Below the pieces are notes generated by a model. It was not told where the DNA came from. It did not search any database and saw only the letters and a list, made by a program, of their open reading frames with translations. The position numbers and the translations under genes were made by a program. DNA of 64,000 nt. Origin: Bacteroidales bacterium (GTDB lineage: Bacteria; Bacteroidota; Bacteroidia; Bacteroidales; UBA10428). The stretch is taken from the NCBI GenBank assembly GCA_016934055.1, contig JAFGTR010000056.1, forward strand, positions 1 to 64,000. Reading direction: 5' to 3'. This document shows positions 1-8,085 of this stretch, piece by piece. Every line of letters starts with the position of its first letter. Within the stretch, counting starts at the first letter, position 1.

Positions 1-29
1 CAAATCAGCAAATCAGCAAATCAGCAAAT
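1..29. repeat. short tandem octamer tract
   Basis: Three and a half copies of the octamer AAATCAGC run up to the stop codon of the barrel gene that ends at 31. The tract is cut by the window edge, so its full length is unknown. It resembles the other low-complexity spacers in this window and carries no reading frame. Confidence 0.7.
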
Positions 30-30
30 A

Positions 31-2361
31 CTAAAACGGGTATCCGATACCAAATTGGATCTTAAGATCATCACGTTTAAAACCACGGTTTGTTGGTATC
101 CACCTTTTTTTGTCCTCTTCAGCCGGATCACGCATTTTAACGGCAAGATCAAAACGGAGCAGGAAAAAGTTGAAGTCAAACCGGAATCCAAGTCCGGTGC
201 ATAAGGCGATTTCCTTGTAAAACCGGTTCCATGCAAACATGGCTGAGTCGTTATCTGTCTGGCTTATTGACCATATGTTTCCTGCATCAACAAAAAATGC
301 CCCTTCCAGTTTCCAGATGACCTTGAACCTGTATTCAAAATTAGCTTCAAGTTTCATGTCGGCCACCTGGTTGGGATATTCTAAAATGTTATCAGGCCTG
401 GAGGAGCCGGGCCCCAGTTCGCGGGTTCTCCAGGCCCTGATACTGTTGGTGCCGCCTGAAAAGAACAATTTCTCAAAGGGCAGAGCCTTGGAATTCCCGT
501 AAGGATAGCCTGCCCCGATATACAATCTGTAAACCAGTTTATTAAGAGGATCAACAACATTGTAATAGCGAAAATCTATATCACCTCTGAGGTATTGTGA
601 ATAAGGTACTCCAAAAAGGTAATGCCCTGTGCTGTCGGACTCCATCCATTGGTTAGCTGCACTCAATAAGTTACCGGCAGATTCCAGGTTCAGGCGAGTA
701 TAAATATAGTCACTGCTTTTGCCCAGTTTTTGACTGTTGAATTCAAGTCCATAACGAATTGAAGTCACCATATGGTCTTCAAAGCTGTAACCCAAATATG
801 TGTTTTTAATATCATCAAGCCATTCCCGATCCGAACGGTTTTCGTATAAATTAATGTAGTTGAGTTCAATGGGCCAGAAGTTGTGGGTGAAATATTTCTT
901 GCCTTCAACATAATACGAGAAGGAAAGATTGGCTATGGATCTTGTATAATACGGACGGCTTTGATAATTATATGCGCCTGTAACAGTGGTTTTTGGCATA
1001 TAGCGACGGACGAATTTTTCCATTCTTAATGGTGCAAGAAATTTAGGGAAGCTGATTTTTACTTCTGTACCCATTTCATGCATTAACTTAAAGCTGTTTA
1101 GGCTGTCATTCCTCACTGCCTCCAATGCGCCGGTTAAGCGCAGATTTAACACTTCCGCACCGCGGAAAAGGTTCCAGTTCTGGTAAAGAAGATTACCGCG
1201 TGCTCCGATATCCCCTGATGAATTTGTTCCGACAAGTTCAGCCTGGTATGACTGAACCTTTCTTCGTGCCAGTTCAATGATGCAATCCATGTGTTTGTCC
1301 TCACCAGCCGGTGCGACGCTGTCAATTTCTTTAAAATTAATGTTGACAAACCTGAAAAGACCAAGGGATGAGAAAACCCTGTACGTTTTTTCAACTTCAC
1401 TCAGATTATAATAATCGCCTTCATGTATGCTTTTCTTGTTGGTTATAACATCCAGTTTGAGCTTTGGATTACCATTATGAAGGAAATACGTGTTTTCAAA
1501 ATATGTGGTGTCGAAACCTTTGGGCAACATACTTGTTTGTTCAGCAAGACCAAGCGGAGAATAATTGGGATATACATAAACGTTTCTGATACGGTATCGC
1601 TTGTGTGGCTTTGTTTTTGTTTTTGGATCAACTTCTCCTTCAACAAAATCCTTAATGATCATGGTAAGATCAATATAAAATGAAGAAGGTATTACATTGG
1701 CTTCGTAATATATATACTCTTTTGAAAACCGGTAAAACCCCTTGTCTTTCATATAATCCTCAATACGCTGCCGTTCTTTTTGAAGCACAGCCTTGTCAAG
1801 GTTTTTACCTTTCCGGATAAGGGAATTGACAGTGTCATTTAAAATCTCGGAAACAATTGATGTGTCTTCAAAAACATATGTGATGTTTTTTATACGGTAG
1901 GGTTCATTTGGCACGACCGAATACTTCACAATGGCATTTCTTCCTTTATAATGTGTGCTGTCTGTAATTTTCGCAAAATAGTACCCTTTGTTTTCAAGGT
2001 ATTGCCTTATTTGTCCAACTGAATTTTTTGTGTAATCATGATCATAGATAACAGGTTCTTCCCCGATTTTTCTTAACCATCCGTGGGGCCATCCGGTTTT
2101 TTCAGGGTTGGCCAGGTTATATAACCACAGATGAAATCTTAGCCCCAGCACTTTTTTATTGGGTTTCTGAACGACATAGCGACCAAGTTCTTCAGTTGAA
2201 ATGTTTTTTTGCCTGATGTACAGCTGGTTTTTATTCAGAAGGTAACTGTCCTGTGGAATCCTGCGGCCGGGAGAACAGGAAGTCATAATAAAAAATGCAG
2301 ATAAGAAAAGGAAGAGAATTCCTTCAACCCTTGTATTATTGAAATAGAAAATTCGGTTCAT
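31..2361 (-). CDS. TamL/BamA-family outer-membrane lipoprotein
   Basis: A 776-residue outer-membrane protein of the BamA/TamA superfamily, in the Bacteroidota-specific lipoprotein form usually called TamL; known members act in envelope biogenesis. Seen here: a signal peptide ending in a lipobox-like IMTSC, an N-terminal half of POTRA-like repeats (for example GQIRQYLENKGYYFAKI), and a C-terminal 16-strand-type barrel with the conserved FFSGGTNSIRAWRTRELGPG loop and a terminal phenylalanine (GYPF). I chose the ATG at 2361 because it places the lipobox about 29 residues in; the longer frame to 2409 adds 16 residues that do not resemble a signal peptide. Family assignment is secure; the exact substrate is unknown. 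Confidence 0.88.
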   Translation of the reverse strand: MNRIFYFNNTRVEGILFLFLSAFFIMTSCSPGRRIPQDSYLLNKNQLYIRQKNISTEELGRYVVQKPNKKVLGLRFHLWLYNLANPEKTGWPHGWLRKIGEEPVIYDHDYTKNSVGQIRQYLENKGYYFAKITDSTHYKGRNAIVKYSVVPNEPYRIKNITYVFEDTSIVSEILNDTVNSLIRKGKNLDKAVLQKERQRIEDYMKDKGFYRFSKEYIYYEANVIPSSFYIDLTMIIKDFVEGEVDPKTKTKPHKRYRIRNVYVYPNYSPLGLAEQTSMLPKGFDTTYFENTYFLHNGNPKLKLDVITNKKSIHEGDYYNLSEVEKTYRVFSSLGLFRFVNINFKEIDSVAPAGEDKHMDCIIELARRKVQSYQAELVGTNSSGDIGARGNLLYQNWNLFRGAEVLNLRLTGALEAVRNDSLNSFKLMHEMGTEVKISFPKFLAPLRMEKFVRRYMPKTTVTGAYNYQSRPYYTRSIANLSFSYYVEGKKYFTHNFWPIELNYINLYENRSDREWLDDIKNTYLGYSFEDHMVTSIRYGLEFNSQKLGKSSDYIYTRLNLESAGNLLSAANQWMESDSTGHYLFGVPYSQYLRGDIDFRYYNVVDPLNKLVYRLYIGAGYPYGNSKALPFEKLFFSGGTNSIRAWRTRELGPGSSRPDNILEYPNQVADMKLEANFEYRFKVIWKLEGAFFVDAGNIWSISQTDNDSAMFAWNRFYKEIALCTGLGFRFDFNFFLLRFDLAVKMRDPAEEDKKRWIPTNRGFKRDDLKIQFGIGYPF

Positions 2362-2429
2362 CAGGGATCCGGATTGAATATCCTGTTCATAACAGGATTT
2401 CAGGTGCAAGATTATTTTGTACCTTCACG

Positions 2430-2437
2430 CAAAGATA
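2430..2437 (-). promoter_or_regulatory. Bacteroidota -7 element for the TamL-like gene
   Basis: On the minus strand the octamer TATCTTTG matches the TAnnTTTG -7 consensus of Bacteroidota sigma-ABfr promoters and lies about 70 bp upstream of the chosen start. No TTTG -33 element at 19-20 bp was found, so the call rests on the -7 box and its position. Confidence 0.45.
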
Positions 2438-2510
2438 ATTTTAACCTTCACAAATTCGGTGCCTTTTTTAACAAAATTGGTTTTTGGTGAATTAATTGTA
2501 CGACCAGAAA

Positions 2511-3296
2511 ATGTTGAGCAGGAATAAATCAAAGTTTATTAACGCTTTGAAAACAAAAAAATTCAGGGCAGAAACAGGGTGTTTTCTCATAGAAGGGGAT
2601 AAGCTGGTTTCTGAAGTTCTGGCCGGCAGGGATATTCCTGTTACAGAATTGCTGTCAACACCGGATTGGCTGCAACATAATCGTTTTTTAATACACGAAG
2701 GCGTTGATACAATTACTGAAGTCAGTGATGCAGAGTTGCGTAAAATATCTTCATTTGAAACCCCAACAGGCGTGATGGCAGTTTTGAAAATGCCGTCAGC
2801 GGAATACCGGGAAAAAAACCTGGCCGGCAAACTTTCCGTTAGCCTGGATACCATACAGGACCCGGGTAATCTCGGCACTATTATCCGCACAGCTGACTGG
2901 TTTGGCATCACGGACATCTTCTGTTCGCAGGGTTGTGCCGACTGTTTTAATCCGAAAGTTGTACAGGCTTCCATGGGAGCTGTCCTGCGTGTTAATATCC
3001 ACTATGTGCAACTTGAAACTTTGTTTGAGAAACTTAGTCAACAGAATCAATATGTTATTTACGGATCTTATCTCGAAGGTACATCCATCTATGAGCTGGA
3101 ACATACAGCATCAGGCATGATGGTATTTGGTAACGAGTCGAAGGGTATACATCCAACGCTGAAACATCTTATAAAGATACCTGTGACAATTCCTTCGTTC
3201 TCTTCTTCAGCCGGGCATGTGGAGTCGCTTAATGTATCAGCGGCAGTGGCTGTTTTCTGCTCGGAGTTCTTCAGGGGTAAGGCTCGCAAAGATTAA
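2511..3296 (+). CDS. TrmH/SpoU-family RNA 2'-O-methyltransferase
   Basis: A 261-residue SPOUT-class RNA methyltransferase that would 2'-O-methylate a tRNA or rRNA ribose using S-adenosylmethionine in the cytoplasm. The N-terminal SpoU substrate-binding domain is visible (NKSKFINALKTKKFRAETG, FLIEGDKLV), followed by the three catalytic motifs: QDPGNLGTIIRTADWFG, FGNESKGI, and the knot motif with SAGHVESLNVSAAVAVF near the C-terminus. The ATG at 2511 was preferred to a TTG at 2496 because it matches the usual family N-terminus. It is divergent from the TamL-like gene. Which RNA position is modified cannot be told from the sequence. Confidence 0.9.
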   Translation: MLSRNKSKFINALKTKKFRAETGCFLIEGDKLVSEVLAGRDIPVTELLSTPDWLQHNRFLIHEGVDTITEVSDAELRKISSFETPTGVMAVLKMPSAEYREKNLAGKLSVSLDTIQDPGNLGTIIRTADWFGITDIFCSQGCADCFNPKVVQASMGAVLRVNIHYVQLETLFEKLSQQNQYVIYGSYLEGTSIYELEHTASGMMVFGNESKGIHPTLKHLIKIPVTIPSFSSSAGHVESLNVSAAVAVFCSEFFRGKARKD

Positions 3297-3302
3297 GATA
3301 TA

Positions 3303-3605
3303 TTTCTCGCAGAGACGCAAAGGCGCTAAGAATTTTTATAACAAAAGTATTGCTTAATCTGTAAATCTGTTATTCTGTCCACATTCCACAGTAAACCTTC
3401 AAATTTTCAAACCTTCGAATTTAGAGTCTGCTCCGAAAAGTATCATGGAAGATTTTCAGCTAATCACGAATTTATGACTTTTTAGATTGGATTCAGGATT
3501 AAAGATCAAATAGTTTTAATGACAAGTTTTCTTATGTTTCTTGGCGTCTCTGCGCCTCTGCAAGAACCTTGCATTCCCTTAGCGCCTTTGTGTCTTTGCG
3601 AGAAA
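3303..3605. repeat. inverted dispersed repeat pair in a gene-free spacer
   Basis: Two 28-base arms, 3303-3330 and 3578-3605, are reverse complements at 26 of 28 positions; both contain the core TTAGCGCCTTTG in inverse orientation. A third, more diverged relative (GGCGTCTCTGCGCCTCTGCA) lies at 3543-3562. The right arm abuts the stop codon of the next gene. Between the arms is AT-rich sequence with octamer-like words (CTGTAAAT CTGTTATT; CCTTCAAA TTTTCAAA) and no credible gene. Confidence 0.75.
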
Positions 3606-5159
3606 CTACACGAGAAACTCCGCGCATTTTTCTGCGCTGGCTTCGCCGTCAAAAGCTGATGAAACGATACCCCCGGCATAGCCCGATCCTTCGCCACAGG
3701 GGAAAAGGTTTTCTGTTTGAACATGCTGGCGTGTATCTGCTTTGCGGGGTATCCTCACCGGCGAAGAGGTTCTGGATTCCACACCCAGGATGACAGCTTC
3801 CCTTGTCAGAAATCCTTTCATTTTCCGGTCGAACCGCCTGAATCCTTCACGCAGCGATTCATTGATGAAGCGGGGCAGCCAGCTGCTCAGGTCAGATACC
3901 GTCATACCCGGCAGGTATGAGCTGGCCGGAAGTGAGGCAGATGACCTGTGACTGACGAAATCGGTAAGCCGCTGTGCCGGTGAACGCTGGCCTGATCCTC
4001 CGTGCCTGAAGGATTGCCGTTCCAACTGTTGTTGAAGTGCCAATCCTGCCAAAGATCCATGACGTGTAAGCGGTTTAAGGTCATCAGCCGTGATCTGCAC
4101 CACAATGCCGGAATTAGCATAAGGTGAATTTCTTTGCGAAAGCGACATGCCATTTACCACAATTTCTCCCGGTGCGGTGGCTGATGGTACGATCTGTCCA
4201 CCCGGACACATGCAGAAAGAATATACACCTCTTTTTTCAATTTGTTCTATGAGGTTATAAGAGGCAGCAGGAAGATATTCGCTCTTTTGCCCATGATACT
4301 GAATGGAATCAATAACTTCCTGCGGATGTTCCACCCTGACGCCCATGGCAAATAATTTCGGTTCCAGCATAATGCGTTTACGCTGAAGAAGATCATAAAT
4401 ATCTCTGGCCGAGTGGCCGGTAGCCATGATAACAGCTTTTGTCACGAAAGAATTTCCATCACGGGTGATAACTTTCGTAATGCGATTTCCTTTGACTTCA
4501 AGATCGGTGACGCGTTGATTGAAATATATTAATCCGCCACAGGACATAATCGTATTCCTTATATTTTTAATGACCTGCGGGAGCCGGTCAGATCCGATAT
4601 GAGGATGGGCTTCATACAGAATGGACTCAGGTGCGCCATGAAAAACTAACAATTCCAGTATCCTGCTTATGTCACCCCTTTTCTTTGACCGGGTGTACAA
4701 TTTGCCGTCTGAATAGGCACCGGCACCACCTTCACCAAAACAATAGTTCGAATCGTCATTAAGCAGATGATTTTTTTCAAGTTGCAGAATATCAGTATAT
4801 CTTTCTTCTACAGGTTTTCCCCTTTCGAGGATCACCGGCCGGATTCCCGTTTCAATAAGCCTGAGTGCGGCTGCCAGTCCGGCCGGACCTGCCCCGATAA
4901 TTGCGACTTCAGACCTGTTATGAACAGTCTGGTATTGGAATGTTGATTTAAAAGACTCAGGGACGGTTTCATTGATATACAACCTCAGCGAAAGGTTAAT
5001 CTTTATAGCACGCGAACGGGCATCTACAGATTTCCTGATGATGCGGATGGCTGAAATATCATCGGGGGAAACGCCTGCTTTCCTTGCGGCCAAAGGCTTA
5101 TAATGTTCTTCTGAAAACGCCTGGCAGGGCGTAAGCTTAAGTTCTATTTCGGTGATCAA
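3606..5159 (-). CDS. COG2509-type FAD-dependent dehydrogenase
   Basis: A 517-residue flavoprotein of the uncharacterised FAD-dependent dehydrogenase family COG2509; substrate unknown. After a ~90-residue N-terminal domain (LTPCQAFSEEHYKPLAARKA; SVDARSRAIKINLSLRLYI), the dinucleotide-binding motif IIGAGPAGLAAALRL starts near residue 87, GEGGAGAYSDGKLYTR follows, and the C-terminal FAD motif LFPCGEGSGYAGGIVSSAFDG is close to the end. The start must be the TTG at 5159 or later: an in-frame TAA lies two codons upstream, no ATG is available, and the family N-terminal domain begins here. It is 51 bp downstream of porT and probably cotranscribed with it. Confidence 0.85.
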   Translation of the reverse strand: MITEIELKLTPCQAFSEEHYKPLAARKAGVSPDDISAIRIIRKSVDARSRAIKINLSLRLYINETVPESFKSTFQYQTVHNRSEVAIIGAGPAGLAAALRLIETGIRPVILERGKPVEERYTDILQLEKNHLLNDDSNYCFGEGGAGAYSDGKLYTRSKKRGDISRILELLVFHGAPESILYEAHPHIGSDRLPQVIKNIRNTIMSCGGLIYFNQRVTDLEVKGNRITKVITRDGNSFVTKAVIMATGHSARDIYDLLQRKRIMLEPKLFAMGVRVEHPQEVIDSIQYHGQKSEYLPAASYNLIEQIEKRGVYSFCMCPGGQIVPSATAPGEIVVNGMSLSQRNSPYANSGIVVQITADDLKPLTRHGSLAGLALQQQLERQSFRHGGSGQRSPAQRLTDFVSHRSSASLPASSYLPGMTVSDLSSWLPRFINESLREGFRRFDRKMKGFLTREAVILGVESRTSSPVRIPRKADTRQHVQTENLFPCGEGSGYAGGIVSSAFDGEASAEKCAEFLV

Positions 5160-5210
5160 TGGTTAACGGCTTTTGTGTCCCCGCAAATTTACCCCAAATT
5201 GTATATTGTA

Positions 5211-5978
5211 TTATTCAAAATGGAATGAGATCATGAACATGCGGGAGTTCATTTTGTCGATCACATTGGTATAAATGGCGTCTTCCACCGGAGGGTACAA
5301 ATAACCCCCGGGTTCGTCCTTCCTTTTAAGGCTTGTTTTAAGCACATCAGTTAAACCGACTGAATACTTGAACTCAATGCCAAATTTGAAGTAATGAAGA
5401 TAGAAATCCATCCCAAATCCCAGTTCATAATAAAAATCAAGCGGATCAACCAATACAAGATTGTTCTCTTTCTTTGAACGCCCCCAGGTTTTTTTTGTGG
5501 CGGCAAGGTCAATTCGGGTATTGAATGCTCCCAACAGGTAAGGCCTGAAATTATTCAGGCGTTTTGATTTATATTTAAGGATCAGGGGAAACTCAAGGAA
5601 ATTGGATTCAACAATCACCGGAAGGTCGGCCGAGTCAATCAGTAAATTTGTGGTCCGGAATTCCCTGTAAGCGATTTGTCTTTCTCCTCCAAATGAGATA
5701 CCGGGGGTAAACCTCAGGTCGAAATTCTCAGCCAGCCTCAGATTTGAGATGGCATGCACATGAAATCCGGGTTGCAGGTGTTCTACGTCAGCAGCAATGG
5801 ATGAGTCTATGCCTGTTTGGGATTGCTGTATGCGAAAATCCATGGTGTTGATCCCCAGGGAGAAACCAAAGTGAAGGGGCTTTTCATCATGGGTGGGGTC
5901 ATTTTTAACCTTGGGTTTCTGGGCAAATGAGACCACAGCAAAAAGAGCGGCAATTGAAAATAGGAATAGTTTCTTCAA
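5211..5978 (-). CDS. porT: PorT-like outer-membrane protein (type IX secretion)
   Basis: A 255-residue outer-membrane beta-barrel resembling PorT, a component needed for type IX protein secretion and gliding in Bacteroidota. It has a clean signal peptide (KKLFLFSIAALFAVVSFAQ), length close to known PorT proteins, aromatic-rich alternating strands such as FYYELGFGMDFYLHYFKFGIEFKYS, and a C-terminal MISFHFE barrel end. The only start that keeps the signal peptide is a TTG at 5978; an in-frame TAA lies five codons upstream. PorT is usually near ubiE, which is not seen here. A generic PorT-fold barrel without a secretion role is the main alternative. Confidence 0.75.
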   Translation of the reverse strand: MKKLFLFSIAALFAVVSFAQKPKVKNDPTHDEKPLHFGFSLGINTMDFRIQQSQTGIDSSIAADVEHLQPGFHVHAISNLRLAENFDLRFTPGISFGGERQIAYREFRTTNLLIDSADLPVIVESNFLEFPLILKYKSKRLNNFRPYLLGAFNTRIDLAATKKTWGRSKKENNLVLVDPLDFYYELGFGMDFYLHYFKFGIEFKYSVGLTDVLKTSLKRKDEPGGYLYPPVEDAIYTNVIDKMNSRMFMISFHFE

Positions 5979-6074
5979 GTTTCTTTCGTTTTAATAAGAA
6001 GAACGAAATCGGCACGAAAATAGTATTTTTTATATTAAATGTAAAATCAAACAGGATTTATGAAAAAGACATGT

Positions 6075-6105
6075 TTTGCTAAATCTCTTGCGCTGATTAT
6101 CTTTG
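6075..6105 (+). promoter_or_regulatory. Bacteroidota promoter for the Ldh2-type gene
   Basis: TTTG at 6075-6078, a 19-bp spacer, and TATCTTTG at 6098-6105 match the Bacteroidota consensus (TTTG-N19-TAnnTTTG) at every defined position. Transcription would begin near 6112, giving a leader of about 20 bases before the ATG at 6132. Confidence 0.75.
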
Positions 6106-6131
6106 TTCTTCTTTCATCAAAATGATATCAC

Positions 6132-7211
6132 ATGTATAATTACGAATACCTTTACGATTTCACCTGCAATTTCTTTTCAAAGATGGGTTGCAGCCCTGAT
6201 GATTCACACCTTATTGCCGATGTTTTCCTTGCAGCTGAACTGCGTGGTATATCTTCCCATGGCATGATAAGGATCAAGGATTATTACCAGCTCTGGAAAG
6301 CCAACCGCATCAATGTAAAGCCCAATATAAGGGTGGTACATGAAACGCCCAGTACGGCTGTTGTGGATGGCGACGGGGCAGTCGGCATGGTAGCTGCATC
6401 ACGTTCCATGGAAATAGCGTTGCAAAAGGCTTCAGGGACAGGCAGTGGATGGGTTTCTACACGGGGATCCAATCATTTTGGCATAGCTGGTTATTATGCC
6501 ATGATGGCACTGAAACATGATATGATAGGCATGACAATGACCAACGCTAATCCTTTGGTTACCCCGACCTTTTCTGTCAGTCCCATGATGGGGACAAACC
6601 CGATTGCTGTTGCCATCCCGGCAGGTAAACAACCGCCCTTTGTGGCTGACTTTGCAACCACGCCTATTGCCCGGGGAAAGCTTGCGGTGGCTGAAAAGAA
6701 AGGAGAAACAGTATCATATGGCTTTGTGCAGGATAAGAACGGAAACCCTTCCAACGATCCGGCTATTTTGAAATCGGGAGGTTCAATGCTGACTCTTGGA
6801 GGCGATTATGAGCATGGAAGTCATAAAGGCTTTTGTTTAAGTGCCATCGTTGATATTTTTTGCGCTGTTTTCTCTGGGGCAAATTTTGGTCCTTATGTTC
6901 CGCCCTCTGTAGCGTATCTGCCGGTACTGGATAAGAAGGTAGGGGAGGGAACAGGACATTTCTTCGGCGCCATGCGCATTGATGCCTTCCAGCCAGCCAA
7001 TGTCTTTAAAGACAGAATGGATGAGTGGATTACAACATTCCGTGCAGCTAAGCCTGCTGCGGGAAGAGAAAAAGTGATCATCCCGGGCGATCCGGAAAGA
7101 GAAATGGAATTCCGCCTCCGAAAAGAAGGTATTCCTTTAATTCCTGCTGTTGCCAAAGATCTGAATGAAATTGCAGAGGAGATGGGAATTGAATTTACTG
7201 TAATAATTTAG
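6132..7211 (+). CDS. Ldh2/MDH2-family malate/lactate-type dehydrogenase
   Basis: A 359-residue NAD(P)-dependent 2-hydroxyacid dehydrogenase of the Ldh2 family (malate, L-sulfolactate, ureidoglycolate and related substrates), which has a fold distinct from classical LDH/MDH. Family hallmarks are visible: AAELRGISSHGMIRIKDYY near residue 35, RGSNHFGIAGYYA near 110, ANPLVTPTFSVSPMMGTNPIA near 140, DFATTPIARGK, and the GSHKGFCLSAIVDIF motif near 225. The substrate cannot be assigned from these motifs. Its own perfect promoter precedes it, and the gene faces the nickel-transporter operon tail to tail. Confidence 0.88.
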   Translation: MYNYEYLYDFTCNFFSKMGCSPDDSHLIADVFLAAELRGISSHGMIRIKDYYQLWKANRINVKPNIRVVHETPSTAVVDGDGAVGMVAASRSMEIALQKASGTGSGWVSTRGSNHFGIAGYYAMMALKHDMIGMTMTNANPLVTPTFSVSPMMGTNPIAVAIPAGKQPPFVADFATTPIARGKLAVAEKKGETVSYGFVQDKNGNPSNDPAILKSGGSMLTLGGDYEHGSHKGFCLSAIVDIFCAVFSGANFGPYVPPSVAYLPVLDKKVGEGTGHFFGAMRIDAFQPANVFKDRMDEWITTFRAAKPAAGREKVIIPGDPEREMEFRLRKEGIPLIPAVAKDLNEIAEEMGIEFTVII

Positions 7212-7218
7212 GTATGCA

Positions 7219-7335
7219 ATATTCCCCTCCTGGGAGAGCCTGTCCCGATGAAATCGGAAGGCAGGGGTGGGTTTGTTCAGAACCAGGAATCAAGACCAAA
7301 GAGCAAAGAACAATGAACAAAGACAAAGACAAAGG
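7219..7335. repeat. palindromic spacer element followed by degenerate heptads
   Basis: From 7221 a CCCCTCCTGGGAG palindrome is interrupted by TCCCGATGAAATCGGA and closed by GGGGTGGGTT; related text recurs near 42176 and 49598. From about 7277 to 7335 comes a degenerate 7-base tract built of words such as ACCAAAG, AGCAAAG and AACAAAG, closely similar to 51460-51510. This spacer separates two convergent genes; no clear intrinsic terminator was found. Confidence 0.65.
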
Positions 7336-7372
7336 ATTCATGCAATAATCATAAAACTATCTTTTGCTTATA

Positions 7373-8083
7373 TCACAACCCAAGCAGTATCGCTATCCCG
7401 CTGAGCAAAATTATCGCGCCTGCGATAGCGTGAGTATAACGTTCCAGTTTCCCAAAAGGGATCCTTTTAAATCCCGTTGTCAGCAGTAATACGATCACCA
7501 ACATGGTGGCAATGGTGGTAATGGCAAAAACGGTTGAAACCATGATAATGCCCATTGTCCCGTGTTCCGCAGCCGGGTACATCAACATGGGTATCAGGAC
7601 TTCACAGGGACCCAGTACAAATATAATTATAAGAACCCAGGGTGTAAGGTTTACGGCCTTTTCTTTCCTGTGGATATGGTCGTGGTTGTTTTCGTGTGTG
7701 TGCACATGTTCATGCATGCCTTCACCGGTATGATAATGAACGTGACTGTGGGGTTTGTTTTTAACAGCCCTGTAAATACCCCAAACCATATAAACCAGTC
7801 CGAATATCACAAAGGCCCAGGCTGCCAGGTCGCCACGGAAGCTTTCAATACCTTTTATTTTTGAAAGCATAACACCCAGACCTATTCCCAGGCTTCCCAA
7901 CAGAATGGAACTTCCGACATGTCCTATGCCGCATAAAAAAGTTATCAGGGAGGTTTTGGCTATTGACCACTTCCGGGCTTTGGCTATCACCACGAAAGGC
8001 AGGTAATGATCGGGTCCGGCCACCGTATGAATAAAGCCTACCGAAGCGGCTGTGGCCAATAATATGTTTATATCTGAAGCCAT
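7373..8083 (-). CDS. NicO/RcnA-like nickel-cobalt transporter
   Basis: A 236-residue inner-membrane protein of the NicO/RcnA/UreH-like family that moves Ni2+ or Co2+. It starts with a metal-site helix containing GFIHTVAGPDHYLPF (the H-x5-D-H pattern typical of the family), has about six hydrophobic helices, and a cytoplasmic or periplasmic histidine-rich loop around residues 115-142 (HSHVHYH, HEHVHTHENNHDHIH). I chose the ATG at 8083, two bases after the TGA of the upstream gene, rather than the TTG at 8089. Tight spacing suggests translational coupling with the nucleoside hydrolase-FmdE fusion. Direction of transport (uptake or efflux) is not decided by the sequence. Confidence 0.78.
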   Translation of the reverse strand: MASDINILLATAASVGFIHTVAGPDHYLPFVVIAKARKWSIAKTSLITFLCGIGHVGSSILLGSLGIGLGVMLSKIKGIESFRGDLAAWAFVIFGLVYMVWGIYRAVKNKPHSHVHYHTGEGMHEHVHTHENNHDHIHRKEKAVNLTPWVLIIIFVLGPCEVLIPMLMYPAAEHGTMGIIMVSTVFAITTIATMLVIVLLLTTGFKRIPFGKLERYTHAIAGAIILLSGIAILLGL

Positions 8084-8085
8084 AT

